From positions 16,004,091 through 16,068,090 of the forward strand of contig NC_030858.1 in NCBI RefSeq assembly GCF_000208745.1: DNA of 64,000 nt. Reading direction: 5' to 3'. This DNA comes from Theobroma cacao. Taxonomy: Eukaryota > Streptophyta > Magnoliopsida > Malvales > Malvaceae. The position numbers and the translations under genes were made by a program. Of the stretch, positions 37,701 to 49,745 are shown in pieces (position 1 is the stretch's first letter; every line of letters begins with the position of its first letter). A model generated the notes under the pieces. The model was not told the origin of the DNA, searched no databases, and saw only the letters and a list, made by a program, of their open reading frames with translations.

Positions 37701-38148
37701 CTGTAAAATATTAAATTTCATCCTACGATTTTTATTTGAACTAGTTCGAGGTTAACTCATCTCAAGTGTACCATTATGTACAATACCGGATTTCGTCTAT
37801 TCTTAGGGACTTTTCTAGAGTAATAACATGCTACTCAGTACATGTATATCATGACATGTGTTTATAGGGTCGGGTTTTACAATATGTCTGAAAAATAATA
37901 TTATGCTTGAGGAGATAGAAGTTGACAACCTCTTGGTGGCTAGATGGATTTCAAGTAAAAATTTCAAAAGGGCCTCGAGTTTATTAGTAGAGGATTGTGT
38001 TATTTTTTTGGAAGGGATGGCAACGCAGATTGTGAAGCATGTGCATGGGAAAAGTAACGTGGTGGCTCATATGGTAGCAAAGTTTGCTAAGAATATGCCA
38101 ACAGATCAATCTATATAAAGGGATGCTTCTCTTATACCAAACCTATTT
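34741..38148 (+). pseudogene. LINE RNase H domain, split by insertion B
   Basis: The first half (34741-34940) reads LKLNLDATLFVRDG...GFVVRN and ends YDAELRVVTWV. The second half (37887-38148) reads IEVDNLLVARWIS and HGKSNVVAHMVAKFAKN. These are the two halves of the plant LINE RNase H (RVT_3) fold, with the first catalytic Asp in NLDA and the last region in SNVVAH. The 2941-bp insertion lies between them. Confidence 0.85.
34941..37881. mobile_element. LTR-type insertion B (probable solo LTR, 2941 bp)
   Basis: Begins TGTCACGACTCGG and ends CGGGTTTTACA, flanked by a perfect 5-bp duplication ATATG (34936-34940 and 37882-37886) that cleanly splits the LINE RNase H. No internal domain or second LTR was found. 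It shares the TGTCACGA start, a cactcaccg motif and runs of ttttacccct with insertion A, but the bodies are otherwise different, so the two are related families at most. A TATA-like tttttaaagg is near 37131. Confidence 0.85.
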
Positions 38149-38445
38149 AGAGATTATGTGATTAAAGATGCCTCATTGCTCAATGAATTAAAGAGTGTGT
38201 GGGCTTAGATTTGGTTAGTTTTAATGCATGATTAGCTTGGGTATTCTTTTTTTCTTACCATGATTTTTATCCCATCGAGTCTTTTCATGATAATGTTTTT
38301 AATAAGGTTCATCTTCCATGCTTTATGCAATTCTGTGAGTGGTAATTACTATATATTTATGTGAAGTCGCTCACAGTGTATTGATGCTGAAGTAATGAAA
38401 TATTCATCTTTCTTCCAAAAAAAAAAAATTCTTATACAAGTGGTT

Positions 38446-38925
38446 TGCGATCTTTAATTTAAAATCGTCCACGCAGACCATATCCGTCCCTAATAGAAAC
38501 AATGAAATGAAAAGCAAATCTCTATTCATAATTATTACTAATGCTATCTAATTTGCTTTCTACTTATTATTATATCATGTATGGATCATTTTATTCTTAT
38601 ATTATAATGTAATAAACTTATATGTTTATTTATATGGTTAAGATAATAAATATACTAATATGATTTTTAAATAGATTAAAACCTAAATTTAAAGTGGCCC
38701 AAGATCAGAGTTCAATAAAATTTTCTGTCAATTTCATACATTCTGAAGTTCTCTGCTTAAAATAAAGATATCTTGTAAAGAAAATTTCTTGACACCAATA
38801 AATAATGCAGCTTGTAGAAATATTAGTGTAGATAATTAACACAACTTTTGAGACAAAAAGGAAACAAGATGTAAAGGAACTACCACCAATTACCATCCTA
38901 CTTCATATGGGTCAATTTTACAAGA
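38446..38925. other. Spacer between LINE and PRCC gene
   Basis: AT-rich sequence after the right LINE target duplication. Its distal part probably includes the PRCC 3' UTR (minus strand). The open frame at 38705-38896 has no recognised product. Confidence 0.5.
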
Positions 38926-41900
38926 TCACCATCCATACTTGGCTTGTGTTTCAGCTTTAGTGAGCAAGCCTCTAGATCGCCTCTCCTGCAGCTCCATCTC
39001 CTTTTGCTTCATATCAAAGTACAGAGAACCAATTTGATGCTTCCTCTTGTGAAGTTTTGAAGGTTTCCCCTTTGTCGCAGCCGGCTACAAACACAGAGAA
39101 CAAAATAAATACCATAAAAATAGGATCATATAATTTACCACAGCTATACACATTGATTCAGCAACAATTAATCACACATAATTAGCTCCATCTCGCTGCC
39201 ACTTTTCCAGACAACTAAAGCAAAATAACTAAAACCGCGCTATATATATATATTCATATCAAGATCTATAATCTTGCAAATTAAATATTCAAGTTCCCCA
39301 CATTCAATTGTCACCTATATAATCCAAAAGACTAATGAAGATAGGTAGTCTAGGTTGTGAACCGTATCAATGAAACAGTTAAGGTTTACATTTGATGGTC
39401 ACTTTGGATGCGATTGGTTAGAATGTAATTGATGGCTCAATTTAGGACCAAAATTTGGTACAAAACAAAAAACTAGACATCAGAGTAGAAGAATGAGATC
39501 CAGGGCTTAACATGTAGGGTCACTGTTGTTTCAGATAATTGCAATTTGCAAATATAGCATAATAGCTGCTAACATTCTCATATTTGTTCCCTAAAAAAGA
39601 AGTTACAGGCTCATCTCATATTTGTTCCCTAAAAAAAAAGTTACAGGCTCATCTGTTGTGTCCTAGTGATTCTCTTCCTATAAGGACCTGAGATCCACCA
39701 AAATTGACAACACTTTAAACTATGAATAAAAATCTGCTATTACTAAACTACCTCTGACATTTGAAACTAAAGGAAACAAAAAATTCTATCCTAGAGAAAC
39801 ATAAAAATATCACTTAATAACATACTTAACATGATTATTAATAGCATATTAGTATTGATATATTGGCACATTTGAAAAAGAACAAAACATGACTTCAAAA
39901 GCTCACTGTTGCTTCTTTCCCCTTTTTGGTAACTTACATTGGTCATGCATAAAACCTTTAACCTCAAAGGTTATAGTGGAAACCTTCAATTTTCAAATTG
40001 GTATAATGCTAATTCTCTGTCTAAGTTACAGCTAAAGGTTACACAACCACAATTACCAAAATATGTGAGGTGTCTGCGCAATGGTTTTCAAATTTAAATC
40101 ACAGTTTTGTCTTTATACTTTTTTCCCCATTGATTATGACATTTTTATCTTTTATTTTTCCTATTTATTTTCTTTTGTTTCTTCAATCCTTACGCTCTGC
40201 CTTCTTTCTCCAATATTTCCTTGACCTACAGCCAACCACTCCTCTATTCTTACTTACCTTTTCCTCACTTGATTGGATCCTTTCTTACATGAGCTTCTAT
40301 CTATGCCTAGAGAAAAATCTAGTCAAATTAGCATTCAGTGGAAAATATGTGAGAAGTAGCTTCCAACAAGCCATCTAATTCCAATAGCAAGTTTAATAAG
40401 TTGACATTTGCTAAAAATTCTCTTCCATTGGAGTAGCAGAATTAGTTAGATTAAAACTTCAGATTTCAAGTGCTCACTCTTTTCTAGCCTTTGATCGGTA
40501 CCTCCTGATTTGGACTTCCATGATCAAACTGGAGCTCTCCTGATTTTATCAGGATTGAAAAATGGGTTAAATTTTCATAAATTCTACCTTTGCAAATCAA
40601 GTAATCATTAGTCTTAGATGATGCTCAATTTTGTAGTGTAGTACTTTCAAATATAGTTCTAAATCAACTTTATCATGACCCTTGCTTTGTAAAGGTGAGC
40701 CTTTTTATCTCCATTTTTATCTCCTTTGGTTAGAGATTCAATCAGAGAGAAAGAGCAGGATAAGAGAAGGAAGAACTCATTGGGGATAGCCATGTGTTGA
40801 TGCTGTCCACCATGCTGGAGGGGAAGATTGGTCAGAATGTGTAGGGAGAGAAAAGTTAGTATGAGATAATAGGAAATCCAAAACTAGAGCAAAATTTTTT
40901 ATATTCAAAAACTTAACCCAAGCATTCACCTGCATGGTGTATGTGTCACGAGACCATTACCCTCTCCCCAAAAAGTTAACCTGATATGGTGTGCAATGCC
41001 CATGTTTATAAGTTTTTCAAGATCTCCCTACCCACTTGATGTGGAATTAACGCACCCTACCTACTTCCTTTGAAGCGCTTGGCATGACATTCACCCCCAC
41101 CTAATTCGACGACACCCTTGTCGCCTTGCCTCCCTCTAGAGGTGCTTGGCATGAGTCAGGTCTAATTTGGTCCGCTATAATACCACTTTGCCATGGGGCA
41201 ATTACCTTTCACAAAAAGGTTAACTTGATAACGTGTGCAACGCCCACGTTTATATCTAGGATCTCCCTACCTACCCGATGTGGGATTGAAGCACCCGACT
41301 ACTTCCTTTGAAACACCTGGCGTGACATTTATACTTCTTTGTTACCCTTACTCATGATCATTGAAATAAGCAATGCATTGGAAAATTATTAACATCAATA
41401 TTTAAAATGATCCAAAATTCACAATGCAGAGTATCTTTGAAGTATATATCTCTAGTAGCTTTCCTAGTAACTTTGCAATATCTATGCTTGCTTGAATCAT
41501 GAGTATTTATAACATCAAACACTAAGAACTAAATTTAAACAACTTGACTTACTATCATATCAATTCTATGCCTAGACAACCTTTTTCTTTCCCAAGGAAG
41601 AATATCCTTGATTGGTCAATTACTTCCTGAAGATAAGCTACTGCAAATCTAAAAACCCTTTACCACTAACAACTATCAGGTGAAAAATCAGTATTCAATG
41701 AAAGTAATACAAAACCAAGCGTATATTAGACCCAAACAGCAAACGCAAATGTATAATAAAGCAACCCAAACCAAATATATAAAACTCATTAGATAAAAGT
41801 AAAAGAACAAGCTGAAGCATTAGATAGCTTTTAAGTTCAATACCTGGTAAGAAGGGCCAAAAGCAATTCCAGTCATCTTGACCTGGTCTTCCCTCGGCCG

Positions 41901-42899
41901 ATTTTTCATAAGCTCATCCTGCCTCACCTCAACAATCTCTGTAGGTAACTCATTCCTCCCTCTCTTTCCTTTAACTTTAACCCCAATTTCAGCCATCCCT
42001 GTGATCTCTGGCAACGTAGTCGCAGCTGACCCATCAACCCAAGTATTCTCATATTGTCCATGGAAATCCCCGCAAGTCCCATAACTAGTAACCCCACCAA
42101 TGCTCCCAATATTTGGACCACTACTCGATTGATAGCTACCATAATCAGCATAAGTTGCATAATGGCCAACATTTTGGTCAACAACTGATTCATAGTTTCC
42201 ATAGTTGCCAGCATTATGACTAACACTCGATTGATAATTCCCAGAGTTTCCAGCATTTGAACCAATACCCGATTCATAATTCGAATAATTGGGTACATTT
42301 TGATTAATACTTGCCTCATTTTTGTCTTCAAAAACGGCTGAAGTCGATGTGGGCACTTGGGTTTCGATAATGGATCTTCTCCCTGAACCTGAAGTGGGAG
42401 CAACACCCAACGTAGTCGAGTTCCTGGGCGCTGGAATGCTTGATAGAAAGGATTTTACTGAAGGACCTTGAGCCAGGGTTTCGGATTCTCTGCGCCTTCG
42501 TCTTTCTTTCTTTTCGTCATCGTCATCCTCATCATCGTCATCATCGTGATTGGTGGGGATTATGGGAGGCTTGAATTGGACAATTCTTTTGACATTGGTT
42601 GGTTGTTGTTGCTGTGGGGCTTGAGATTTGGGTTGAGGAAGAGAAGAGAAAAGGTTGGATGGGGTTTTGGGATGAGGAACAGAGGGTTTTGGAATTTCGA
42701 CATCTTCTCTTTGGTTAGCATGGTCGATTGGGATGTTGGGGGCTTGGGAGGTTTGTTTTGGGTGCGGAAGAGAAGAGAAAAGGGAAGATGATTTGGGTTG
42801 AGGGAGAGAGGAAACGTGAGAAGGAGGAGGAGGAGGTTGTCGGTGTTGTTGCTCTTCCTCTTCGTCGGAGGAAGCATAGTTGGCTAGCAAAGACTCCAT
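38926..42899 (-). CDS. PRCC: PRCC-family proline-rich nuclear protein, 2 exons, 404 aa
   Basis: Exon 1 is 42899-41844 (352 codons from ATG) and exon 2 is 39084-38926 (52 codons plus TGA), joined in phase 0 across a GT-AG intron of 2759 bp. The N-terminus (MESLLANYASSDEEEE) is followed by repeated Pro/Ser segments of the form SLFSSLPHPK and SNLFSSLPQPK, an Asp-rich run next to an Arg-rich run (about 118-138), and a Tyr/Asn/Gly-rich repeat (about 200-270). The conserved C-terminus reads VRQDELMKNRPREDQVKMTG...FGPSYQ, joined to PAATKGKPSKLHKRKHQIG, then YFDMKQKEMELQERRSRGLL and TQAKYGW, the PRCC C-terminal domain. Human PRCC is nuclear and linked to splicing and to MAD2B; the plant role is not shown by the sequence. 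The open frames on the opposite strand are shadows of its repeats. Confidence 0.93.
40944..41327 (-). mobile_element. TRIM retrotransposon in the PRCC intron (384 bp)
   Basis: Two direct repeats of 139 bp (41327-41189) and 146 bp (41089-40944), read on the minus strand, begin TGTCAYGCC and end TGRCA. Three bases after the first repeat is tggtattatagc (41185-41174), a two-mismatch version of the initiator-Met tRNA primer site tggtatcagagc. Just before the second repeat is a purine tract, aggtgggggtgaa. The internal part is only about 100 bp and cannot encode protein. This is the TRIM plan: terminal repeats, primer site, polypurine tract, no genes. Flanking 5-mers do not match, so it is old or slightly mis-bounded. 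Confidence 0.8.
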
Positions 42900-43965
42900 G
42901 TGAGAGACAGAGAGATCAAACCGGCCTATGTTTAGGGCACTGAATCCACCTTACCTATTTTTTTTGCCAAAAAATATACAAAGGGCCACCCAGTCAGAGA
43001 TACCGGACCAGGATGATATCCATGGCCTTGAAAAATTTTTAAAATTCAACTTTGGCTTGGCAATTTATTTTTGGAATTCTTAAAATAAATTTTTATTATA
43101 AATTTTTATTTATATTATTTATATCTAGTTTTAGATATAAATTAAATTAGATCAATATTAAGATTTAATCCATCTAATGGCTTAGTATTATCTTCATCTT
43201 ATAAATTCTATCGAGATAAGAGATTATTGGCATATAAATAGGTCTCGTCACTTCATTTGTAAATACACATTTGAATAAATCTTTTTACACTTTCTAAATA
43301 CTTTCTTTTATATTACTCTTACACTTCTTCTTTCAGTTATATTTTTCATAACAATTTTACTATTTAAAATCTATATTACTATAGTTCCACTCTCTAACCA
43401 TACTAAGCTCACACTTAAAAAATTTATATTTAAGCTTGATTCGACCCAAGAGGCTTAAGTGAGAAGCTCTGGAGGTGTTAATTGGGGGTTTTAAATCAAG
43501 TTATCTTCAGGTTTAGGGTTCGGCTCATCTTGGTTTGGATTATTCAGATTTAGACTATTTTAGGTGTAAATAATTTTGGATTTACATTGATTTGAGCTTA
43601 TTTTCGATCATCTTACGATACATATAACTTATAGATAATTTAGTAAATTCGAATGCTATAAAATTTCACCTTTCAAATCAATGTTAAGTCGATATCGTTA
43701 ATTCATTTTATAAAATTGAATATAAAAATGTGATAGAAAAATTGAAATTCCAACAAATAATAAATATTTGTATAAATATAATTAATTTTATAGTTTTATC
43801 GATACAATTAATATCACTATTTTATATGCTATTTATTTTTTATCTTTTTAAATATTATAATTTTTAATTTTTTTTTGATTTAACATAAATTATAAACACT
43901 AACATTAGATATAAACATACAGTTATAAAGACAAATAACCAACTAGAGCATTGAATATTAGATAT
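42900..43965. other. PRCC 5' flank and spacer
   Basis: The first 100-200 bp should contain the PRCC promoter on the minus strand. The rest is AT-rich. A TATA-like catataaatagg at about 43231, followed by a pyrimidine-rich leader, looks like part of an old LTR, but no ends were found. Confidence 0.4.
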
Positions 43966-44031
43966 TGTTAATCAGTATAAATTTTTTTTATTATTAAATG
44001 AACAAAACAAAAAACGTTACAGTCTAATCAT

Positions 44032-44622
44032 TCATGGGAAGCACACCCTCATAACACCATTCATCAATAGGTCCCAAGCTCTAAGAGAAGGAGAACCAAA
44101 ACTAATAAATTCCTCAGCCGAAAAACAATTTTTTTTAGCCATAAAATCCACCAAGGCATTACCTTGTTGAAAGACATGATGGATACCAACTTCCCATTGA
44201 CAATGGAGATCTTGAATAGCTTGAATCAAGTCCAAGTTGGAACATGGATGAACAAGAGGAGAAGTAAAGGCCTGCATGACAAGTTTGTTGTCAATTTGAA
44301 GATTAATTTTGCAAAGGCTTGAGTACCGTGCAAGACGTAATCCTTGAGATACCGCCCAAAGCTCCACACAATACGCTGTGCATTTCCCTAGGCAAAATGC
44401 AAAACCACCCCACCCTTCACCTGTAGAGTTTCGAATAAAACCACATGTTGTTGTGAGTTTTGTAGATTGACAATAGGCATCATCTAAATTCAAAGAAATC
44501 CACCTTACAGGAGGAGCGGACCAATCAATGAGAACTTTTTCTCTTTGGTTTGAGAGATATCCACACACTTTAGGTTTTTCGAACAATAATGATGCACCGG
44601 AAAAAGACAAGTTGTGAATCAA
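44032..44622 (-). pseudogene. LINE RNase H domain, open but part of a dead element
   Basis: A 196-residue open frame with WISLNLDDAYC, TCGFIRNSTGEGWGGFAF, CTAYCVELWAVSQGLRLA, LQIDNKLVMQAF and FQQGNALVDFMAKK. These match the RVT_3 RNase H fold, with acidic residues in NLDD, VELWA and QIDN. The final family motif, usually S-N-x-x-A-D, reads GNALVDF. It is the longest intact frame of this LINE; the rest of the ORF upstream is broken. Confidence 0.85.
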
Positions 44623-45476
44623 AACATACGGCTAACAGCCTTGTCTTAAAAAATGAGAGAGTTTTGCCATTTCCACAGGAACCAACATGTGACTTCTATT
44701 ACAACAATCCAAGGAATACCATTAGCATAAACTCTTTGCTCGCTAAGATTAAACGAAAACCAATCTAATGCACCTGACGAGAAAAAGTTCCCATACTTTC
44801 CCTAAGGAAAGAGCCTTGTCCAAATAGCATTTACAAGGGAATAATCCCTTAACACATGTAAATTTATTCATTCTCTAGATGACTCTATGTGCAAGATGGA
44901 TTGTTCGGAAGATCACGACAAACTCTTTCTTGATTAGTTAAAAAGCGATCCTAGAGGCAATGGATCAAAAACATTTGAATGCGTTATGGACTTTCCCACT
45001 TTCACCCCAAATTCCATAGAGCCCTATTAATTTCAGTCTCTAAAGTAGAAATCTCCCACAAACATTCATAAGCTAAATTCACTACGAATTGACTAGAGGA
45101 AGAACGGGCCCATTAAGATTTATTATTCAACGAAGGAGAACGAGGGGGTGGAGAACTAGAAACGAAACTCAACCTTTTTATTAGAGGACAACTAGAGAAA
45201 GAACTACAATCCTATTCCTTATTCAAAAAACTAAAGCTATTCACATAACTCTAATCTTTAATGTCCATGCCCATTGTTTGAGCAACATCTATAAGAGAGT
45301 GTTCCTTCACCCAAATATCAGTCCAAAAACATGTCAATTGACCACCACCAATGGCCCAACGAATATTATTCTTAAATTGTTTTCAAAGGCGACTAAAAGG
45401 TGCCTAGAGCATAGAAGAACCTACACGATGTATATTCTCAAAAACCATGATTGTACTTCTCTCACAATACTCTCAC

Positions 45477-47742
45477 CTAAGGTATGTCTGTCTTAGTTAC
45501 AATATGCCAACATAATTTAAAAAGGAATGCATCATTCATGATTCTTAAACTATGAATACCCAAACCTTTTTCATCTTTAGGCTTACAAGCATCCGTCCAG
45601 CTCATTAAATGCACTTCCCTAGAATTGGAGTCTTGGACAAAGGACCTTAATTCACTTACAGGTATCTGCAGGAATAGCAACAATCTACATCGTAAAATAT
45701 GGAATCATAGAGAGAATAGATTTAATTAAAGTGAGTTTACCTGCGAAGGAAAGAGTGGAAGCCTTCCAAGTACTCAATTTGCCACATATCTTCTACTTTG
45801 ATTGTCCAAAAAGATGGATGCCCTTACGCCCATGTAATAGCGGAAGTCCCAGGTATCGACCCATATCCTCCAAATAGACAAAACTTGAGTTCACAGCAAG
45901 ATCTTTAACGAGGTCCTTTGAGACATTTTTTTTAGCAACCAAAGAAGGATTTTTCAAACTAACTTTTTCACCTAAGCAAATACAAAATTCTTCCAAAACT
46001 CCCTTAATCACCTCTATTTGGGAAATTGAAGCCTTTGTAAATAAGATTAGATCTTTTGTTTAAAAAAAAAGTGGGTGAAATAAGGACCTTGCCAACAAAG
46101 TTTAATTAGTTTCCAAAAGCTTTACGAGGCCGCCACTTTGATGCCATGTGCTATACGTTCTATGCACAAGAAAAAAAAGATATGGAGACAACAAATCTCC
46201 TGGTCTCACCCTTCTTGATGGAACAAAACTATATAATAGAGTTCCATTTTCAAGAATTTGAGAGCTACAACAATTCTAGCTACAAATTATGATATTGATC
46301 ACAGACTCGAGAATATTATCTTTAACTAAAGTATCATAAATAAATTCCCACCGAAGACAATCATATGCTTTCTAAAAATCAATTTTAATTATCATCCATC
46401 TCGATCTACCTTGATTTTTTTGAAGGAGTGTACTACCTTTTGATCAATAACAATATTATCTGTGATCTATCTTTCTAGGATAAAACTAGATTATGTTTCT
46501 ACTACCAAATGACTCATATATGGTTTCAAACGATTAATTACCATTTTCATTAAGCCTTCAAAGACCACCGACAAAATACTAATTGCCTAAAATTGAGATA
46601 TATGTTCCAAAGATTTGACTTTTGGGATCAAAGTAATAATCGACCTACCCAATTCTTAGCACACATTCGCCTCTTCAAACACACTATGAACACATATAAT
46701 GAGAGATAAATTGAGATATGTATCGTGTATCGAAATTCGATTTTTAAGTATTGAGTATCAAATACCGTATCATATCGTAAGATATGGTATAAAATTTTAA
46801 AATTAATTATAAATAATATGTATACAACCACTAAATGGAAAAACCTATAAATATTTACCTACTAATTCAGATTGACTAAAACACAAATAATATATATATA
46901 TATATATATATATTACTTTTAGAAGAATAAATTAAAAACTCTATTTCAAAGAGCTTCAAAGTTTGACAATGGCTTTTTGCTAATCGTAGAGAAAACAAAA
47001 GGCCAAAAAGATGTCTTCAATTTTTTTTCCTTCAACTCATAAATGTTGAATTACAAGTACTAGTATAGTATGGTCTTTCAAAAAAAAAAAAGTACTAGCA
47101 TAGTTTGCTTCTAGAAGCTTTAGTTAACTTAAAGCCCTAAATAAGCTATTAAAAACTAAAAAGTCCATTGGAAACGATTTGTCCTTTGTAAAAGTATTCA
47201 AACTTCACTTCATCATATAGTCATACTTTAATAAAATATTTTAGACTTGGACAGGATAAAATTGAGCAAAACTTTCCATTTTACATAGATTTAACTCAAA
47301 AAGTCAAAATTGAATCCAACAAATTGAAAGCATAATCTGTTCATGTGTAAAAAAGTCAAGATGAAGTGTATTGTGCATATCGTATTTGTCATATGACACA
47401 CTAATGAATTGGATGATATACCTTTGATAATCAATTAAATATGATATATATGCCGATGCATATCATTTTTGTCCATATCATATCATATCGTACGATATGT
47501 ATTGTGTATCGTACGATATTAATAACTATGAACATGAGAAATCCATCACCACATGGAGCTTTAAAAGGCTTTATCTCAAATAAAGCATCATGAACCTCTT
47601 GATTTTTAGCTGGCCTCGCCATATTAGCTTGGGCAGTTTGATCAAGCAGAAGAAAACACCCCCTAATCAAAAATAATGAGAAGATTACATCATCTTTGGA
47701 GTATAGGTTTTTGAAATAATCCACCATTTGAGATTTCAACAT
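45477..47742 (-). pseudogene. LINE reverse transcriptase relic, interrupted
   Basis: Upstream (47742-47535) it reads VDYFKNLYS...EVHDALFEIKPFKAPCGDGF. After the 833-bp insertion it resumes FEEANVC then ELGRSIITLIPKV, NRLKPYM, DNIVIDQKVVHSF, KAYD and the GDLLSPYLFFLCIE region (about 46190-46150). The FADD-equivalent (about 46065) has been lost to an A-rich indel that gives a stop. Downstream frames at 46011-45793 (GRYLGLPLLHGRK) and 45683-45477 (SWTDACKPKDEKGLGI) are the usual post-RT region. The segment 44640-45470 holds further degenerate zf-RVT sequence. Confidence 0.82.
46693..47525. mobile_element. 833-bp insertion in LINE 2 with 9-bp flanking repeats
   Basis: A perfect 9-bp direct repeat, ctatgaaca, lies at 46684-46692 and 47526-47534, and LINE coding sequence is on both sides. 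Nine bases is the Mutator-family duplication length. The interior is non-coding, with palindromic atatcgtacgatat-type motifs near both ends and a (TA)n tract at 46889-46913. I could not align clear terminal inverted repeats, so the class is uncertain. Confidence 0.55.
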
Positions 47743-49664
47743 TTCCTAGTCATCACAGTAATCCCTTTCCAAAGAGCAAATGCGAAGAACTTTAAGCTTA
47801 CTTTTCCTACGTGTTGTCCAAAGATGAAAATATTTGGTGTTACAGTCACCCAATTTCAACCAATTTGCCTTAAGACTTCTACATCCATTAAATTTCTTCT
47901 CGACGCAGGGCCATCTCATATTCTAGACGTAAGCTATATTCAAGATCCTGAAGCTACTGAGAAAGGCTAGTTTCCAAGGCTTTCTCCACTCCCCCTAGAT
48001 GCGCAAGCAACATTTTCTTCTTATAAAAGATTTTATAAAAGATTGCTTTATTCCATTGTTTGGCTTTTGTAGTAAACCTCAAAAGGGCTTTTTGGATGCC
48101 TAATGAACCCTCCCACGAATTCAACACAAAGTCACCACATTCCCCATGGGTTAATCATGCTGCTTGAAATTGAAAAAGAGTGTCTCCATGCAGACCTCTA
48201 TCACCACCCAACTAAATCAGAAAAGGCCTAAGATCTAAAGTAACTCTCCATAAGTGTTGCAAATAGGCCTCTTGAAACATAAGGCACCAACTAACGTTAC
48301 AGATATCTTTATTCAGTCTTTTAAAGACTAAACCTATTCACCTAGTAAATGTAGACCCTTGAAACCTGAAATCCAATATTTTATAATAATTCATAAAACA
48401 TTGAAATAACAAACAAGGATGATAGCCAAGTTTCGAACCATTTAATTTTTCATGGGAGAACAAGAAAGAGTAAAAGTCCCTCATAAGAAGCCAAAGTCTA
48501 TCAACTGAAGTTGCAAAAGAAGAAAATTCGTCTTAAATAAGGCATTGAATTTCTATCGTGGGATGATCGCAGATGGTAGACAGATATTAAATGGAAACAG
48601 ATGAATGATGGACAAAGATTTACAAATATTAATAGTGGTTGCTGTAGACACCATATTTTGTCCGAGTCGATTTAAAGCTAAAATGTTTAGTTTGCCATTT
48701 TATTTCATTTTAGTTGCTTATTTTCATTTTGTTGTTCAGTCTTTATTTTTATTTTTGTTTGCTATTGGGTTGGAGCAAAATGAGTTCTTTTGTGTTTTAG
48801 AAGCCTGAAGATAGTCCAAGAGGAATTTTAATTTGGGTCTTTTGAAGCACAAAGGACATTTAGTTCAAATTGAAGAAATTTAAAATAAAAAATTTTAAAA
48901 ATTTTAAACAAAGGAAAACTGATTGTTGCAATCAGCTTTTCCCTTATCTCCTACACTCATCTCTCTTACAATAACAAGTCTTGCCACCATCGCCATGTTG
49001 CATACCATGGTAGGATGAACACCACCACCACTCTTTGCTCCATTCCCCTACCATGCAACTCCTCACTTTATTGTTAAAAAATATGGACAACCAGGAAGAA
49101 AAACTATTTTTAGAAGAGAGAAAACCCTAGAGGGCTAGCCAGAGAGAAGAAAACTTAAAAAGATTATTGAAAAATAATACAACTTAGATCTGTAACCAAT
49201 CAAACGCAAACCATAAAAATAATTTTTTAGCCTCATTTTTCTTAGATCTAGAAGAAAAGGAGAGGATTTCAAAAAAAGTAATCTGATTGAAGGGTAAAAG
49301 AGATTGAGAGGAATTTTTGGTGAAATTTTGGGAATTTTCCAATGTTAGTGAGTAGCGACCAACAACGATGAATGATAAAAGAGGTGGCCAGTGATAGTGG
49401 CCAACGAGGACGGGTGCTCGATCATTAAAGAAGAAGATGAGGAGAGAAAAAGACAAGGAAAAGGGCAAGGAAAATGACAAGAAAGTGCTTTTATAGTTAG
49501 GGTTTTTAAAGAGTATAGGAAAACCTCAAAACGGCATAGTTTTGGAGAAAGAAAAAAATAGAAAAAGGAAAGAGGAGAGAAGCGAGAAAGAAAAAAAAAA
49601 GCAAAAAAGAAAGAAAAAAAAGAAAAAAAAGAAGAAAAAAGCAAAACTAAAAAAAAAAGTTAAA

Positions 49665-49745
49665 AAATAGGACTTAGGTGTAGTGGTAGAGGTTTTGGTG
49701 TGCTTGTTAGAGGTTCCAAGTTCAAGCCTTAACAATTGCATTTCT
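49665..49745 (+). repeat. tRNA-like (SINE-type) segment inside LTR C
   Basis: Reads gtgtagtggtagagg (A-box-like) and, about 30 bases on, gttccaagttcaagcctt (B-box-like). The spacing fits a tRNA-derived SINE head. No target duplication was identified; it may instead be part of the LTR. Confidence 0.4.

Larger units (their letters stand above)
26731..38428 (+). mobile_element. L1-type LINE, full-length but dead, split by two LTR insertions
   Basis: The element is bounded by a 16-bp target-site duplication with one mismatch (tcttacacaagtggtt at 26715-26730; tcttatacaagtggtt at 38430-38445, one base beyond the tail) and ends in 12 A. In order it holds an ORF1 with DUF4283 and a zinc knuckle, an APE-type endonuclease, a reverse transcriptase, a zf-RVT region and an RNase H domain. 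This is the layout of plant L1-type elements with RNase H. Removing the two insertions (31605-34205 and 34941-37881) and one target-duplication copy for each leaves 6146 bp, a normal full length. Stops and frameshifts disable all its frames. Confidence 0.92.

Noticed and set aside
31605..37881. Insertions A and B as the two LTRs of one retrotransposon
   Set aside because: Each has its own distinct 5-bp target duplication and they are not copies of one another; the sequence between them is LINE, not gag/pol.
40944..41327. Possibility that the TRIM is the Cassandra family
   Set aside because: Cassandra terminal repeats carry 5S-rRNA promoter boxes and start differently; no such boxes are visible here.
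41820..41843. PRCC read as a single-exon 359-residue protein ending ...QVLNLKAI
   Set aside because: The last seven residues are intron read-through. A GT donor follows SYQ, and the conserved C-terminal exon lies at 39084-38926 in the right phase.
42468..42943. Plus-strand and alternative-frame open frames opposite the PRCC exon
   Set aside because: They are shadows of the Pro/Ser and Asp-rich repeats of the minus-strand gene, with low-complexity translations and no domain.
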